Shown here: in pieces, positions 26,935 to 40,629 of the stretch | Layout of the letters: each line of letters begins with the position of its first letter | How positions within the stretch are numbered: position 1 is the first letter of the stretch | NCBI GenBank assembly: GCA_000469685.2 | Contig: LS997562.1 | Coordinates: forward strand, 43,104,345-43,168,344 | Length of the DNA: 64,000 nucleotides | Direction of reading: 5' to 3' | DNA from: Haemonchus contortus | Lineage: Eukaryota > Nematoda > Chromadorea > Rhabditida > Trichostrongylidae | Made by a program: the position numbers and the translations under genes | Notes under the pieces: model-generated | Told to the model about the DNA's origin: nothing | Seen by the model: the letters and a program-made list of their open reading frames with translations, nothing else | The model's database searches: none

Positions 26935-27645
26935 TTCAACAGGGGCGTTTACAATGCCATTTCCCTTGAATATTGTTAGGAAGAAGTTTTCCGAGAAAAT
27001 CATGTGTCATTTGGGATGGAATGACTTGGGAAAGAAGGTCAACGGCCGCTGCTAACATTACCTTCGCTTTGCCGATGACATCGGGCTCATAACTACTTAA
27101 CACCGAGCACGCGGATCAAATGTTCTCCGAATTCGACAACGCTCAAGGAAAGAACAGCTCCCGTCTCAACCTAACGAAAACACTGTTCGAGATGGATTGG
27201 TACCTTATACTCCTTCCACGATCAATGAAACGAATATCTCTGACTGCTCTAGCTACGTGTATCTTAGTTCAGAAGTGAATATGATCTGAAGCAGACGGAA
27301 ACGCACGGTGTGGGGAGCCTTTAAGAATATCGAAGGAGTAATGAACTCCTCTGCAGTGCAGATTTGGGCTCGCTTCCTGTGCTATTTTCCACTCAGCTTT
27401 TCTCAATCTCTGAAACACCTTCGGTCAGAAGCATGAAGAAGCCAAAAAACATCCGGCTCTGCGATCACCTTTTCGACACTGCTGTCATTTCTGCTTTGAA
27501 GTACGCCTCGGAGACTTAGATTCTACTAAAGCAGGTTGAACATGCTGTCAGCGTCGCTCAATGTGTTTTGAAAAGGACGTTCCGGGAACTTCTCTATACA
27601 TGGAAGTGTAGAAGAGTTCCGAACTCGGCAACGAAATATACAACA
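26935..27645 (+). pseudogene. RTE-type LINE reverse transcriptase relic
   Basis: Conceptual translation with several frameshifts and stops reads GWNDLGKKVNGRC, YLRFADDIGLI (the F-A-D-D catalytic motif, codons 27068-27079), DNAQGKNSSRLNLTKT, NISDCSSYVYLSSEVNM, RRKRTVWGAFKNIEGVM, YASET and VEHAVSVAQCVLKRT. This order is characteristic of the RT C-terminal half of RTE/BovB-like LINEs that are very abundant in hookworm genomes. The 5' half of the RT and the endonuclease are absent. No 3' tail is evident. Confidence 0.85.
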
Positions 27646-27649
27646 GGAA

Positions 27650-30600
27650 ACCCCCTTCTTCTAATTCTACATTTCTACAGTTCTACAGTTCTATCATTAC
27701 AACGTCATTAAATTCTAGTTTTTTGCAGAACCACCTTGAAGGTCTCTATGTTTTTAAACATAGGTCGAAAGCAAGGCCTATCCTCGAAAAAGTTGCATAT
27801 GCAAAAACACATAATCATACACGTTGTCCTTATCCGTCTCATTGACATTACTGCTTTCACAGATGATATGGGAATGAAGCATCTCCCTTACAGATTTTTC
27901 ACCAGTTTCATCCTTCCGGAACATTATGTCCGTCAAAGCTATTCGAACCCAAGATTACGGAAGTAATCGCTATAAGAGTGAGGGGTTCCTTGAGTGAAAA
28001 CAACCATTTCATGAGCGCATAAGCCGTTTTCAAGCGATCCCCACTGCATCTTTCCGCCACTGTCGAATAAGCTCTTCAGTGTCATAACAACTGAAGACGT
28101 CGCCATGGAGCGGCGGAGCTGTAATGTCTTCATCTAAACACTGATTTCTCAAGTGTTTATCAAGGAACCCGGGAGACTAACTATCAACAAGCCGAGCATC
28201 TCGCAGATGTAGTTACCACATTGAAGACGGAAATAATTTTTATGAAAAAAAGAAGAAAAACGGAAAAACGGTAGCTGTGATTCCAGACATTTCCTACAAT
28301 TTGAAAAATGTGAACGCTAGATGATTAACTTATGATTAAATGACCACGTAGAACCATCTGGTAGAATACTTAACAGCCTGGATAGATCACCGGGAACAGA
28401 TCGAGGTATTTTAGAACTCATCGATTAAGGAGTGGAAGACAGAATAGGAATCAGCACACCAATTACCACTCCTCTGCAACAAGCATAGCTGCTGCTGAGG
28501 ACATTTGGCTTCTCAAGGAAGTCGGAGAATAGATTCCATTGGCTGATTTTTAGATGGAATCGTTAACTGTTGATCAAAATCATCCCTTAAGCACATCTCT
28601 TGCACCAACTTTCGCTTCTCGGTACTTTCGGGGAAAAGGGAGGCACACAAAGTTTCATGCATCAAATTACTACCTTCCGTTTAGTATGCATAAAATGAGT
28701 TAGTACCAGCATTGAGGAGCTAAATTGGATCGTAGAAAGGAAGGATTTGGGCAGACGAGGATGGTTGTATCCAAATATTGCATTGTCGCAATAATAGTTT
28801 CGGATTTCATGCTGAAATATGCTTAAATTGAAGCTAAATATAGAGGCATTGCCCCTATTCGCTCAACTTTTCCCCATTGGACCACCATCTTTTCGGGCCT
28901 TGATGCATACCTGCATCAGCACATTTACTAAAATAAGGAATGTCCCTGAAAAGATCTTTTTATGATTATCGAATCCCGTAAATTCCAGGAACAGTACACG
29001 GCCAGTTGCTTAAGTCGAACCCTGGAAGGAGAGGCCTCAGCGGGTAGTCTCAGATTGCTTCGATCGTTTCTGTCTCTGAAAGGGCGGTCCTAGCAAAACG
29101 TTGGCTCAGTGAGGGTTGTGCAGCAACCTTGGGTAAAGATTCCTAAAAAGCCCCATCACATCGTTTTCCAGAAATTATAACTGCCATTATAATATTATCT
29201 ACCGTCCATCTACACCAGCACCGTTATCTACATTACCTATCGATATTTAATATCGTACTGCTCGTTTATACGCACAACATACCATTTGGTAGAGATCAGA
29301 GCAGAAGATGAGCGAGACTAAACTTAAAAAATTCCAACGACATTACAGGGAAGAGTGGAAATTGGCTATTCAGTAGGTTTTGCTTCTTCTCAGAAAACCT
29401 CCTCAGAAGTGGTAATTATTTAACTTCCTAATACCTCTCGAGCCTTCCCGCTTCGCACAAAAAGAACCTAACAGAAGATTATTTTGAGAATCTACACAAG
29501 TGGATGAAGAAAAGTTGAATGAGGGCGGCAAATACTGTGTGCAACCACAGGAGAACCGATCAAGTGAAAAGACTCAACAGTAATGTAAAGGGGCGGAGAC
29601 TTTGGCAAAAACGAAACAACATGGACTAGTGTGAGACTCTTGAAAGCGATGTTCAAACCCATTCAACCACAAGATTTCGTCCAGAACTCGAAATATCTAT
29701 CCCCTCCCCCTCTCCCTTTATGAATCAAATCGAAAGAAATTTGCCAAGTGGCATGAGTGGGTACAACATGTTCTCACGAGGTACAAACTCCATCTGAGCC
29801 AATGATGGGGCAGTCCCACCGTGGCCATGATCCTGGTATACCCTGCTTGCCATCCCTCCTGGGACAACTCTATTCCAGTCTTCTTTATCTGAGCTTGATC
29901 TGCTCCCTTCAGTTTGTTCAGATTGTAACAAATCTTCCAAATTTTTGTCGATTATTTTGAGTTTCTAAAAATGAGCTAAGCCAGGCTTAGCCTCGGATAG
30001 GGAGTGCTCAGAGATCTAATAAAACCACCCAACGCGTATAACATATTCTACTTCCAGGAGATACGAGATTCGAACCCAAATCTTTGAGACAAATCCTGAG
30101 AGCGCTTGTTGAGTAAACTTACTCTCTCAAGAGTCACTCAGTCTTACAGACAGTTCCAGAATCGGTTGAGTCGCGACTTTTAAACAACCCGACTCTTCCA
30201 CAACCCCACTCCCGATCAATGATTCAGCCGTATGTGCTGTGGTTCTTCCTACACCATATCCTTCTCAGGAAGGTTATCTGCCACGCTTGGTGACCGGTTT
30301 TCGCAGTCTTGTAGAATTTTTAAATGAAAGCAACACTGGTCTCTCCTAGCCCATCCATAACCGAAATACCTGATCGCCTTTTTACTCTCATGAATGGGAT
30401 CGAGTCGATGTCCCTGGCTTGGACGCCTCCATCTAACGGTTTCGCTTCCGTCTCCTCGTTCTTCTACCTCCCACCCTACTACCACCTAGCCTTACCCTTA
30501 ATCAAAGGAACCTGCGTAAGACATCTGGTAGTATGATAACAGTAACGCCTCAGTGCTCCCTCAAAGCGGTGCTAAGTTGAGACCACTACTGTGGCACTTC

Positions 30601-32240
30601 ATGGAATATAGCAAAAAATGTTACCGAGAAAGCTTCACCATAACGTTGTTCAAAGCGAAAATCTCCCAAGCGAGGGAAAGCAATCCGGCCTATTCGCTGC
30701 TGATGTTTAACATCTGTACCATATGTTTGCCATTCCGAAAAAAGACGTATGCGTCTTGGATCTAGGATTGTTGAAAATTGTTGTCCCACTCGATATATGC
30801 CATTGCGAAAGTTAAACTTAGCTTTGATAGAGAGCTACTGATATTAGACGAACTTACAAAAAAAAGACATACTCGGATCAAAGAAAGACTTTTCAAAGCA
30901 CCTTCATGAGCTAAAAGCGATTTCACTTGCTTCTGAGGAAGGAATTTTAAATCGAACATATGGCGCATCCCCTCTCTAACATCTATGCATTCGTATCAAC
31001 TGCTGTTGATGTTGGTTCTCAAGCACTGGGGGTATCAAAACTGGTGACAACCGATTCGAGGACATCATTATGTTCTGGCCATCCTTTGTCAACCGGTAGC
31101 CTACCGATCTCATTCCATAGGGCAAAATCACCCATGCAGGCCTCCATAAAGTCATGACTACGAGAGACAAATTCGAACAAAATCTCTTTAGTTCTCAGGA
31201 AACCCCAATGCTTGGCGCATCCCAAAAAGGCACCCATCAACACAAAGCGCTCATTCAGCGGATCTCAACCAACTTTGATAGCCATGCTGAATAATCATAA
31301 GGTTTAGAAGGCTCTTTCACGAAGACGAAGGAGTATTGTTGGTATATTTCAAATTTCGTATTTATTGGTAAAATCAGTAAACAGAAGGAGGGACATTTCC
31401 ACAGCTTACTTTAGCCCCCATGCACTATGGAACGACAGCCTGATGAGCTCGTCGGAATCTCATCAGTTGATAATAATAGACTTTTATTTTCATAATAATT
31501 CGACTTAAAATAATAATCATTAATAATTAGTTAGCACATTGTAAGAACTGTTGATCTCGGAAAACGTCTTATGTGACATTTCATAAGAATTCATATGATA
31601 TGAACTGTATGTCCCATTTATATAACGAACACCACTGGAAGGAAACTTAATCTTGGAGCTTGCAAAAAGTCAAAGGGAAGCAATAACATACTTAGGACAA
31701 GTTGCAGTCGTCGTCAATTCGTTCCAACTAATGAAGTCAACTCCGTAGCTCTTGTGACAAGAAGCACTAATAACATTCACGTCAAGTCCCATTTCAACGA
31801 GCAGCGCATCTATGGGCAATTCAGTTCCGATTGACATCGGCAAAAGCACGTAGGTCAAACCTTGGACTCAATCATTAGGCATCAACTATACGATTGCAGT
31901 GAAAAAACTTTTGTTTTCTCATAAAATTGCATTCGAATTTCGCATAAAACCGAGGCTTCACAGAAGTACCGCCCACTCTCGCAACTCCACCCACTGCCTT
32001 AAAATAGTAGTTGCCTTAGTCACTTCCTCGATTTTCAAGCGACGAACGACTGCCATTTGCAGCGATCAGTATTTTTTTCACCAATTTTTATTGCACTCAT
32101 TGAGCCCGTCTCCGGAGATGCCTTTTAAAGCTAACGATGCTAGCCATTCAGCAATGAGTCTCATAAAACAAAATTGGATGGTTCTCAGCACAACAGCACG
32201 TTTTGCTCGGAGATGGTAAGGACGACGCGAGGTGACGATG
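27650..32240. other. Gene-free region between the RTE relic and the mariner
   Basis: A cluster of overlapping 60-78 codon open frames at 29725-31243 shows no known motif or consistent splice sites. Two GGCGCATCCC cores lie at 30963 and 31215. A tRNA-like B box (minus strand, near 30075-30065) is noted but not called. Confidence 0.5.
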
Positions 32241-32242
32241 TA

Positions 32243-33512
32243 CAGGGTGTCCCAAAATTATTTGCGCCAAAGTTCAGTAATTCTTAACGTAGAGATAATC
32301 TATCAAATTCACATTACCTGTTATTAATTAGTTGCATAAGAAGGTTTCCTTGCAATATGCATGGTTGCTGGTGTGGAACTTCCATTATCTTTCAGATGGA
32401 GGAGGCTCATTCAATGCCACTTGGAATCATTGACGCGCGAGAAGTGGAAGGGCGTTATGAAATTCTTTGGGATTTTTCTAATAACCGTATAGGTGGCTAT
32501 TAAACGATATAGAAAAGAAGATTGAATCAGAGACAAACTAGGAAAAATAGAAAGGTAGAATGTTTCTGAAGATAGGACTATTAAAATGGTTCGTCTGCCA
32601 ATTGGTCGGGTTCCTGGGTGAGCCATCAAAAGGAAGTCAACGGGCGCGGCCTACAGGAGTTATCGCGATGGAAGAATGTCATGCAGAAGCCTCACTACCA
32701 TTCCTATCGTTTGCTCCAATCCCGATCTCAACAGACTCTGCAGGGCCAAAAAATGCAGAAAGTCGCAGACCCACTTGAGTGATGACACGCAGCCCTTCGT
32801 CGTTTTTTCTGGCCAAAAAAATTTTTACGATAAAACCATCCCTCAACAACCAAAACGTTCGCGTTCCGGAAAGAAACATCCAGCGTGTAATATCTCACAA
32901 AAAGGTTGTTATCAGAACAGTAAAATGATGTTTTCCGAGGAAATCGCTGGCAAGGGTAAGCCGCTCGTGGTTTCTTCGGTGCAGGCGCGGAAATTGACCA
33001 AGACCAGTACTCGAACAGCGTGCTGATGGAAGTACTGAAGCATTGATCAGGCTACGTTTTCTGAAACATCTCGTAGTCCCTCCAGCAGGACGCTACTCCA
33101 GCCCACAGAGCCAAGCTTGCCCGCGAGTGGTGCCGCCGACAGCTGCCCGACTTCATTGGTGAAGAGGAATGGTCATCCTGTTTTCCAGAACTTGAATCAC
33201 TTGACTCCCACGAATGGTCCCTGATTAGAAGAGGATCTGTCGAGTTTGCAGTCCCAGTTTGGAGTCCTAGAATGCAAAAGCTGGAGGACGGCTGGGAAGA
33301 AATGGAGAAGGATGCCTGCGTGCCACATGCGATCGAGTCGAAAGCAAACTGTGACTTCTATTCGCGTTCACGGGGGATATTTTGGAATGCGACTTTAGTA
33401 TGTTGTAGCACATAGCGTTAGCTAGCGTACATGGAAATTCCATCGTTTTTAGCAGTTGAGAAGTTTCAAATATATTGCTATAAATCGGCGCAAATAATTT
33501 TGGGACACCCTG
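32243..33512 (+). mobile_element. Nearly full-length mariner element with 26-bp perfect TIRs
   Basis: The terminal repeats 32243-32268 and 33487-33512 are perfect inverted copies beginning CAGGGTGTCCCAAAATTATT. They are flanked by TA (32241-32242 and 33513-33514), a TA duplication. The 1,270-bp length is that of a complete mariner. Size and type are similar to the hookworm element bandit described from Ancylostoma caninum; identity to bandit is a suggestion only. Confidence 0.88.
32396..33400 (+). pseudogene. Mariner transposase relic with frameshifts and stops
   Basis: Across shifting frames the catalytic domain is readable: FSGQKNFYDKTIPQQ (motif around the first aspartate, here replaced), KGKPLVVSSVQARKL, then HRAKLAREWCRRQLPDFIG, EEEW, then LDSHEWSLIRRGSVEFAVP and ESKANCDFYSRSRGIFWN. 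These correspond in order to the mariner blocks ending at the PDLNP-MDY region and the C-terminus. Multiple stops and frame changes make it non-functional. The N-terminal third (32396-32560) is poorly recognisable. Confidence 0.78.
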
Positions 33513-34769
33513 TATATTGTGGTTGCTCAACTACGGTAAAGAGGCCTAATAGTCTTGGCACAATCTTGAAAAGAAGATTAGCCTAAAAAATGCTCTAGAA
33601 GAATGACTATGTTATGCAAGTGCAGCCTGCCTTCAGTTTGTGTCTATATAGAAAGTAAGCCTCCCCCACTTTCCTTCTTGGTTGTATCCATACTACCGAA
33701 ACATACTCCATGGATGCAACTATTGGTTTATACCTTCCTTTCCCTCTTGACTAACACTTAAGACCATCAGAATAGTGACTCTTGACCATTATAGGGTGTA
33801 TATCGAGATATCGTCAATGGAGCAGTTATATTCACCCCTCATTAAAACGCAATCCCAAGTGATAGTAATCTGGTGACGTCAACTACAAGCATATTTCCAA
33901 AACTCTCTTCTCCTTCACCTATTCAAGACTCCCACGCCCTGTTCCTCTCGTCAAGAGGTAAAAAAAGGACGAGGGCAGCGGGGGCATATGGGACGGAGAC
34001 AATATGTTGTACGTGACAAAAGCCACAAAAGTGAAGAGCTGGAAAAATGCACTGAAACCAAGCCCTGAGCAAATACAGACCCCTCCGTCAACAGTTTCTT
34101 TTTCCGCAAGGCTTCCGGGTGGATGAGCGATTTTCCACGGCGTCTTACCCTAAGCTGCGCGCCCCATTTGACTCGAGGATTGTGCTTTCAGACGTATTCA
34201 TGCCACCGAGAAACAGTTAGCTCTGCCTGAGCTTCATCTTCATCTCAGTACAAAAACTTTGTACTCTAGCTAAAGAAGTAAAGAGAATCTTCACCTTCCT
34301 TGATGGTAATCCAATACCCGATGACAACAACCTGAAGAAGCTCAAAAGTGATCAAATTCAGCATCCCACAAGGAGATAGCTGATTTAGAATTGCCCTTTT
34401 ACAAGCTATAAATGCATGGCGAATCTAGATGGAATCAGTTGGTGATGGAGGCTCACAATCATGCCCTCTTCAACTTGAGTTATACTGCAAAGTCAACTAT
34501 GTCAATAACACGGTTAGTAAATTTGTTTGTAGATGTTTCATGATGACTTCTACTAAGAAAGACAGCTACAAACAGGATGACTGAAGAATTAGATGCAATC
34601 AGACATGGCTACATAGGGCATTTCCCAAAAAAAGTTGTTTTCGTAGTAAACGGATGTCTGGCAACTGCCTTATTAGTGTATGGATCAGAGACCTAAGATG
34701 AGTAAAGACGAGGTTTGAACTCTAATCTTTGATAGGATTATAGTGGGTTGAGTGGGAAATGAGCGAGGA

Positions 34770-34805
34770 GGGGGAGATGGGGGAGATGGGCAGCGGGGTT
34801 GGGGG
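34770..34805 (+). other. Canonical G-quadruplex motif
   Basis: Five G-runs of 5, 5, 3, 4 and 5 bases are separated by loops AGAT, AGAT, CAGC and TT. This exceeds the G3+N1-7 rule four times over. Confidence 0.8.
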
Positions 34806-37800
34806 AGTCTTAATGCATAATTTCATCAATTTGACAAATTCTCCTTCGCATTGTCTTCTTAGCTGACGTTTTTTTAAACATTCCAGGGTAAGGAGGGTTG
34901 TACTCCCAATAATAAATAGTTTGAGAGCCGTACTCACGGAGTTATAGCAATGAAATACAACCATGCTTCAGACGATTCCAGGTATTGTAGCTTGTCAGCT
35001 GCAATCTCAATATTATAATTTCTTGCATCGGTGAACAAATAGCTGATCCGACTGTTCAACATCAGCCAAGCAAACAGTAATGCTGAGCTGATGTGGATTC
35101 TCTTAAACAAGACTGACGCAGCAACACAAACCAGTACTATGCAGCTTTGAGGGTTTCTTGAAACACTTTAACTTTTCCAGTTGAGCTCCTGATGAGATCG
35201 ATGTGCGGCACAGTTCGAGAATGGTTTTTATTCTCTCCAGAAACTCAAGCAGAGGAACCGCTACTTGTGTTGGGCACGAATATTCCCGAGATTTTGCCCT
35301 AAAGAATTAGCCCAAATGACAAACGAGTGGGGGGAAAGGAAGGCCAGCTTCAGGTAACTACGATTTGGGTAATAGTTGACCAGATGGAAAAGGAATAGTA
35401 TATTAATAATAAGACCTTTGAACCTATAAACCAAAAGGCTGAATGCCGACCGAATAAATACAGTCCACGACAAAAATGGTTAATTAGACTTCAGGATAGA
35501 ACGAATCTGCTTTCCAAAAAATGCCATGGGCCGCTGTCGGGTCCAAAAACGGCTTAGACAGGGCGTAATAAGGGCTGGCCGACGCAGGCACTCAAGGTGG
35601 TCGTGTTATGTCGGCCTTGTTATCACTGCACAATTCAGAAGACGAGACAAGTAGTACGCTCAAATGAGAGATATCCCGACCACTCTCTCATGCAACACCC
35701 TTTCTTGCTGCTTTTCAGATGTCTTATATTTTTTGGAAGTCGGCAACTTTTGCGTTTTCTTCACCACCCTTGCACTATTATGCACCATGGCTATTTCACT
35801 CAAAATTCCTAAAAATTATCGTGAACTTTAATTGTAAGAAGAAAAAATTGATAGCTCTGAAGTGGAATAAAATTAAATCAACGTAAAACTGAAGGGGTAG
35901 CCTCGTCAAGACGGGGGCGGCAACAAGAATTCGCCCTCTTTAACCATAATTTCATTAGTGAACATCTCGAAAAAACTATCCTCCCACTCCCCCTAAACCC
36001 AGATTTTTGCGACCCAGAAAAAAAGGATTATTTATTAATCATAGGCAAATAAAAATAGAAGCAGCTGTTGGCAAAATAGTCAATGTGCAGCTCAGGAGCT
36101 CAGGAGATATTTTTCCAGTGAAATCTGTGATGAACCAAATCTCTTGTGGTTTATCCTGAGAGCTATGAAAGCCTTTCCTCTCCGCTAGGAATAGATTACT
36201 GAGCGAATGACCAGAATAGTTACGATAATAGGCTTTTCCGCCTCTCAAAGATATACTTAAATTATTTTTAGAGTTAGCTCTTTATTTATCCGTGGTTAAT
36301 TTCCCCTCATCCGCTAACAGGTAATAAGCTCGAGTCAATCAGCAGCTAATTCCAGATGACGGTGTCGGGCAGTAGTAAACATCCATTTATTCAACTTCGA
36401 TATCCAGCTTTTCAAAATCATCTTGGTCCCTATCTACGGTGCTACAGGAGAATAATAACGGGAAGTCACAGAAGACGAGAGGCGATTTTCGAGGATTGAA
36501 CTGGCTCTTAGAGATGATATTTATCCAGAGGCGCCCTACCTTGGTATGACTCCCCAATACATATCATGGAAGGCAAGCGGGAAGCTACAACTGCTTCAGA
36601 TGTGAGCTTTCACATCATTGGATGAAACTATTCGAAAAACATCCTCAACTGAGGGATCGCTCTATTTCAAATCATTTCAAGGCAGAACAGATGTCATCGG
36701 ATACCTGTTAAGTTCAAGAGGACTCTTGAGCTTCCGCAGCAGAGCGGCAGCAGATATGATTAAACGGTGACCGAATTGGCGACGCCTGAAGAGGTCCGTC
36801 TAGAGCAATCGTGAGACTAAAGACTTAGCCAAGCGAGCTCCAGACGTCAAATTCAAGCGGAAGAAGCCTCAAATTGAATCGAGTCCTCTTGTGTTTTCCG
36901 AAAAACCTCACCGAAAGGCTTATCCTACTACCAGGCCTCTCATGACATGGAGGAACTACGAATTCTGTAAGCATTAGATTCAAGGCAGTGGTCTACCTTA
37001 GTGTTGCGGTGAGGTCTCAAGAAATTGAGAGGAGCATAATCGCATAAAAAGCTTCTACAGAACAAGTAGCAATTCTGCAGAATGACTGATACTCGGCAGT
37101 TTGGGGTGTCCAAGCCCTGCAGCGATTTGCAGGACGATGTATTATTAATCATTTTTTTCGAAGTGCTGGCGCACATCCTGGACCTCCCAGAGCTTTATAA
37201 GGGAAGTTATCGGACCTGAAGCGGTGACCACGGCAAGTGACTGTAAAACGGGTCACGTAGTTTTTATTGCCTTGCAACGCACATTACTCATGGAATCCAT
37301 ATAACTCCTTACTATGACAAGTTGAGTCACTAACACCCAGATTCGAAGGCGACTGGGACCTTCTTTCGATGTGCTGAATGGAGGATCATCCGGGACATTC
37401 TGGAGCTTTCACTGAAAAGCTCCGTCCACAGCACAGTAGCAATTACCTATTACACTCTTCCACCTACACGTTTACCCCCAGATGATATGGATTCTCAGGG
37501 AGGCAACACAGGAGGCAATCCGTAACAGAAGCCGCTAGAAACGTTCAGAATGCTGGAAGGAGTAAGGTGGTAAACGGCTTCACATACCCTCGCTAATACC
37601 GCTCCTTCAAACCCGATGACGCCTCTTCGATGCTCAGAACGTTATGCACATTTATCACCTATCCTAGGCGATGATTTATGTCGAGGTGCCCTGCTTTCCT
37701 AGCCAAACCCAATTACTCCCTAAATGGCTACGATGGTTGAGTGCACCAGAATGACAGTCGTTAATCCTCCTGCTAGTCTCTTGGTTTTCGAAAAAATATT

Positions 37801-40597
37801 CCGTTGACATGAATTTTGCATGAATTCCACGATTTGACTGGACAGCACTGAAGATTCCGTGTTTGTTCCTCGTACAGAAAGAATTTGGCGATAGGGATAG
37901 GCTGGCTAGAGGAACGAAAGCCCGTCTTTTTCGTCAACATCGCACGCTCTTGTCGATGGATGCCACAGGAATATCAGTCAATACAGCTGTCAAAAAGGAG
38001 ATTCACAACAGAGCAGGGTTCCTACGTGGTATGTTGACAGAACCGTAACGGAGTGGTTCGTTGCCGTTCCTAGAAAGCACCGTGAGTGCTACTGTGGTGC
38101 CACAACGGCTTACTCGAGCCATGTACGAAGACTTTCTGTAGAACCTTTTAGAAATGAGCAAGCAGCAAAGAATTCATTTCTCTCAACAACACTACCCCCA
38201 TGAAGAAAAGGTGACGGTCGAGAAAATCCCTGAGCTGGGCCAAAAAAAAATTTTACTTATGAATTCATTGAATCTAGTGTCTTCCATCACCTTTGCTTCC
38301 GATCCTGAGCCAGAATCTATGGGAGACCTGATAATCAGAGCCAGCACAGGAAAAAGTGGCCAACTTCCTAGGATCTTTGAAGACCTGGGACCAGAGCATC
38401 TACAGAAAAAATGCTGAAGTAAACTCAAACAGCTGAGAGTATCCCACTGAATCAAGCTTCACCTGGGTCGAGAATCTCCCAAGCTTTTCTCTGGACCCAA
38501 TAATTCAGAAGTAATGGGCATATTAAGTGAGAAAGACAGATGAGAGCAACCCTAGACACCATCGGTGCCTTGCTGTAAAACTAGAGATACACCAATGGGT
38601 ATCTAGAGATTGATTTCTCTCAAAAGGATTCTAGACCTCCTAGAAAACGGTAAACGGATTATCAGAAGCTGCACCAAGAGATCACAAACTTAGGAATGAT
38701 CCAACAAAACAAATATCAATAATATTTGATGTATCAAGAAAAATATTCCCTATCATATAGAGACCCTAAATTCATTTTTTTAAATAGTAACAGGCTTTAG
38801 CAAGTGTGAAGAAAATTCGGAATTTTTCAAATAATCGCTGTTGAAAAATGAAAGATGTACTGGTTATCGATGGAAGGCACGTAAATCCATCCAGAATGAA
38901 AAATAATTTAAACAGCTGCTCCCCCAATAGTGAGCGAAAACATGTTGGCAAAGGGAATGCCATCCTAGCTACGAAAACGGAATGAAATTCAAATCAGGAT
39001 ATTTTCAGATATCAATCCGAATCGTATGAGGGCCTAGCGGTAGCAGTGGACTGCAACGATCGAATGGCAAGACAACTAGACAGGTAGAACCCCAAGAACC
39101 CTCATAACTCCGTTTGTAACAGTCGATATTGATTGATAAATTAAGCATGACAGTGACATATTAACTTATCAATGATATAAAGGTAAAGTTACCATCAGAG
39201 AAAATACATATGCTCTATATAGCATGCAACTGATAAAAAATGATAGTAGGGACAGATAAAAAGAAAAAATCAAAAATTGCTGGGAATTTCGATTGTTTGT
39301 TAGTCCATTTTGTTCAATATAATTTTGAAATCTATCTTGAACACAATACCTACCTTTTTTCTGTTTTGGAATTTTATTTCAAAACGAGATCATCCCGATC
39401 AATCCAGCCTTTTTCTATGCCATAACAGAAACAAACAAACCTGGGAGTCCTGTTCTCAAAGTTTCAAAATAATTTTTATGAGTTAAATACTTCCCATTTG
39501 AATGACTTCCCAAATTTATATCAGCTCATTTACTTACTATAACAGCAGAAGGGCCATCTCCAGACCGAATCGTGCGCAGTCGGTTTTCCGCAGAAGTGGA
39601 TGTATGATGCTTGACAAAGGGGAATTTAAGAAAATATGGGCAATGGTAAGAAAACGGAAAACAAAATCGGACAGGAAACGATTAAACACTTGACAAATCT
39701 TGAAAACAAACACAGTTCTTTAATTTCAGCCTTTAAACACACACCGTGGACTAACCAAAAAAAATGAGAAGGAAGTCGAACTGTAAATAACAGAATAGGT
39801 CTCAGGTCGACCGTACTTGAAAAAAACCCTTTTCCTTCGATACTTTGTTCATTTTGTCCTCCTTGTCATCCTTCAGACCAACATTCACCGCTGGAATCAA
39901 ACCTATGACGAACTTACCATGCCAAAGACGCATCAACGAAACAGATGGATGGGATGGATGGGAGGACGACCAGGAAAATATCGGATCCAGTGGTGTAGTG
40001 AGGAAAATCCAGCAATCCCAAGAAATAATCTGCTTAAAAGCACCGTATTTGATTTGATTGTGAATTATGAAGAAAATTATTTCAAGCATGTACCTTTCAA
40101 TAAGCTCAACCAAGTTTCCTACGGTTGTAACTTACGCTTCAGCCTTTGAAAACCAGAATTTTACCCTAAAACGACGACTTGGAACTTCGCTAAATAATAG
40201 GAATTTCAAATATGCAATAATACCTGTAAATATATTATAAATATGCCAATCTTTGAGAAGGAACACGCTGTTGAAGCCAGAAACTCTTGAAAGTAACAGC
40301 CTGAAACAAACTCATTCAAGAATAGACAATCTCCTGAGCAACCTCATCAGAAGAAACGGAAATCTTCCTAGATACGTCAGAATTTGTGAAAACTGAAGTT
40401 CGAATAAAAAAATTGCAAAAAATGTTTTTCTCGGACTGGAAGCTGGCCAACATTGCAAATGAAAAATCAATGGGCTCGATAGGCAATGCATTGACATAGG
40501 ATGAAATTGATCAGATCAGGTTGCAAATGTGATCTACCGTTCCAAAGATCAAAACGATTCGAACCTGAAACTAAGGTATCAACGACCCTAACCGACT

Positions 40598-40629
40598 CCC
40601 TCGCTCCCTTCTCCCCCTTCCTCCCCCCC
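40598..40629 (-). other. G-quadruplex motif on the minus strand
   Basis: C-runs of 3, 3, 5 and 7 on the plus strand are separated by 5-, 4- and 5-base loops. This gives a four-tract G-quadruplex consensus on the minus strand. Confidence 0.75.

Noticed and set aside
30050..30130. tRNA-like or second SINE head on the minus strand
   Set aside because: A B-box-like GGGTTCGAATC is present, but no convincing A box or cloverleaf was found and no second copy was seen.
31019..31243. Minus-strand 74-codon open frame
   Set aside because: It reads like protein over a short span but has no known motif and no coherent neighbouring exons. Left unassigned.
39845..40057. Acidic Trp-rich exon (DGWDGWEDD) with a good acceptor
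   Set aside because: The Trp/Asp pattern comes from a GGAT-type simple repeat (about 39944-39970). Open frames exist on both strands and no partner exon was found.
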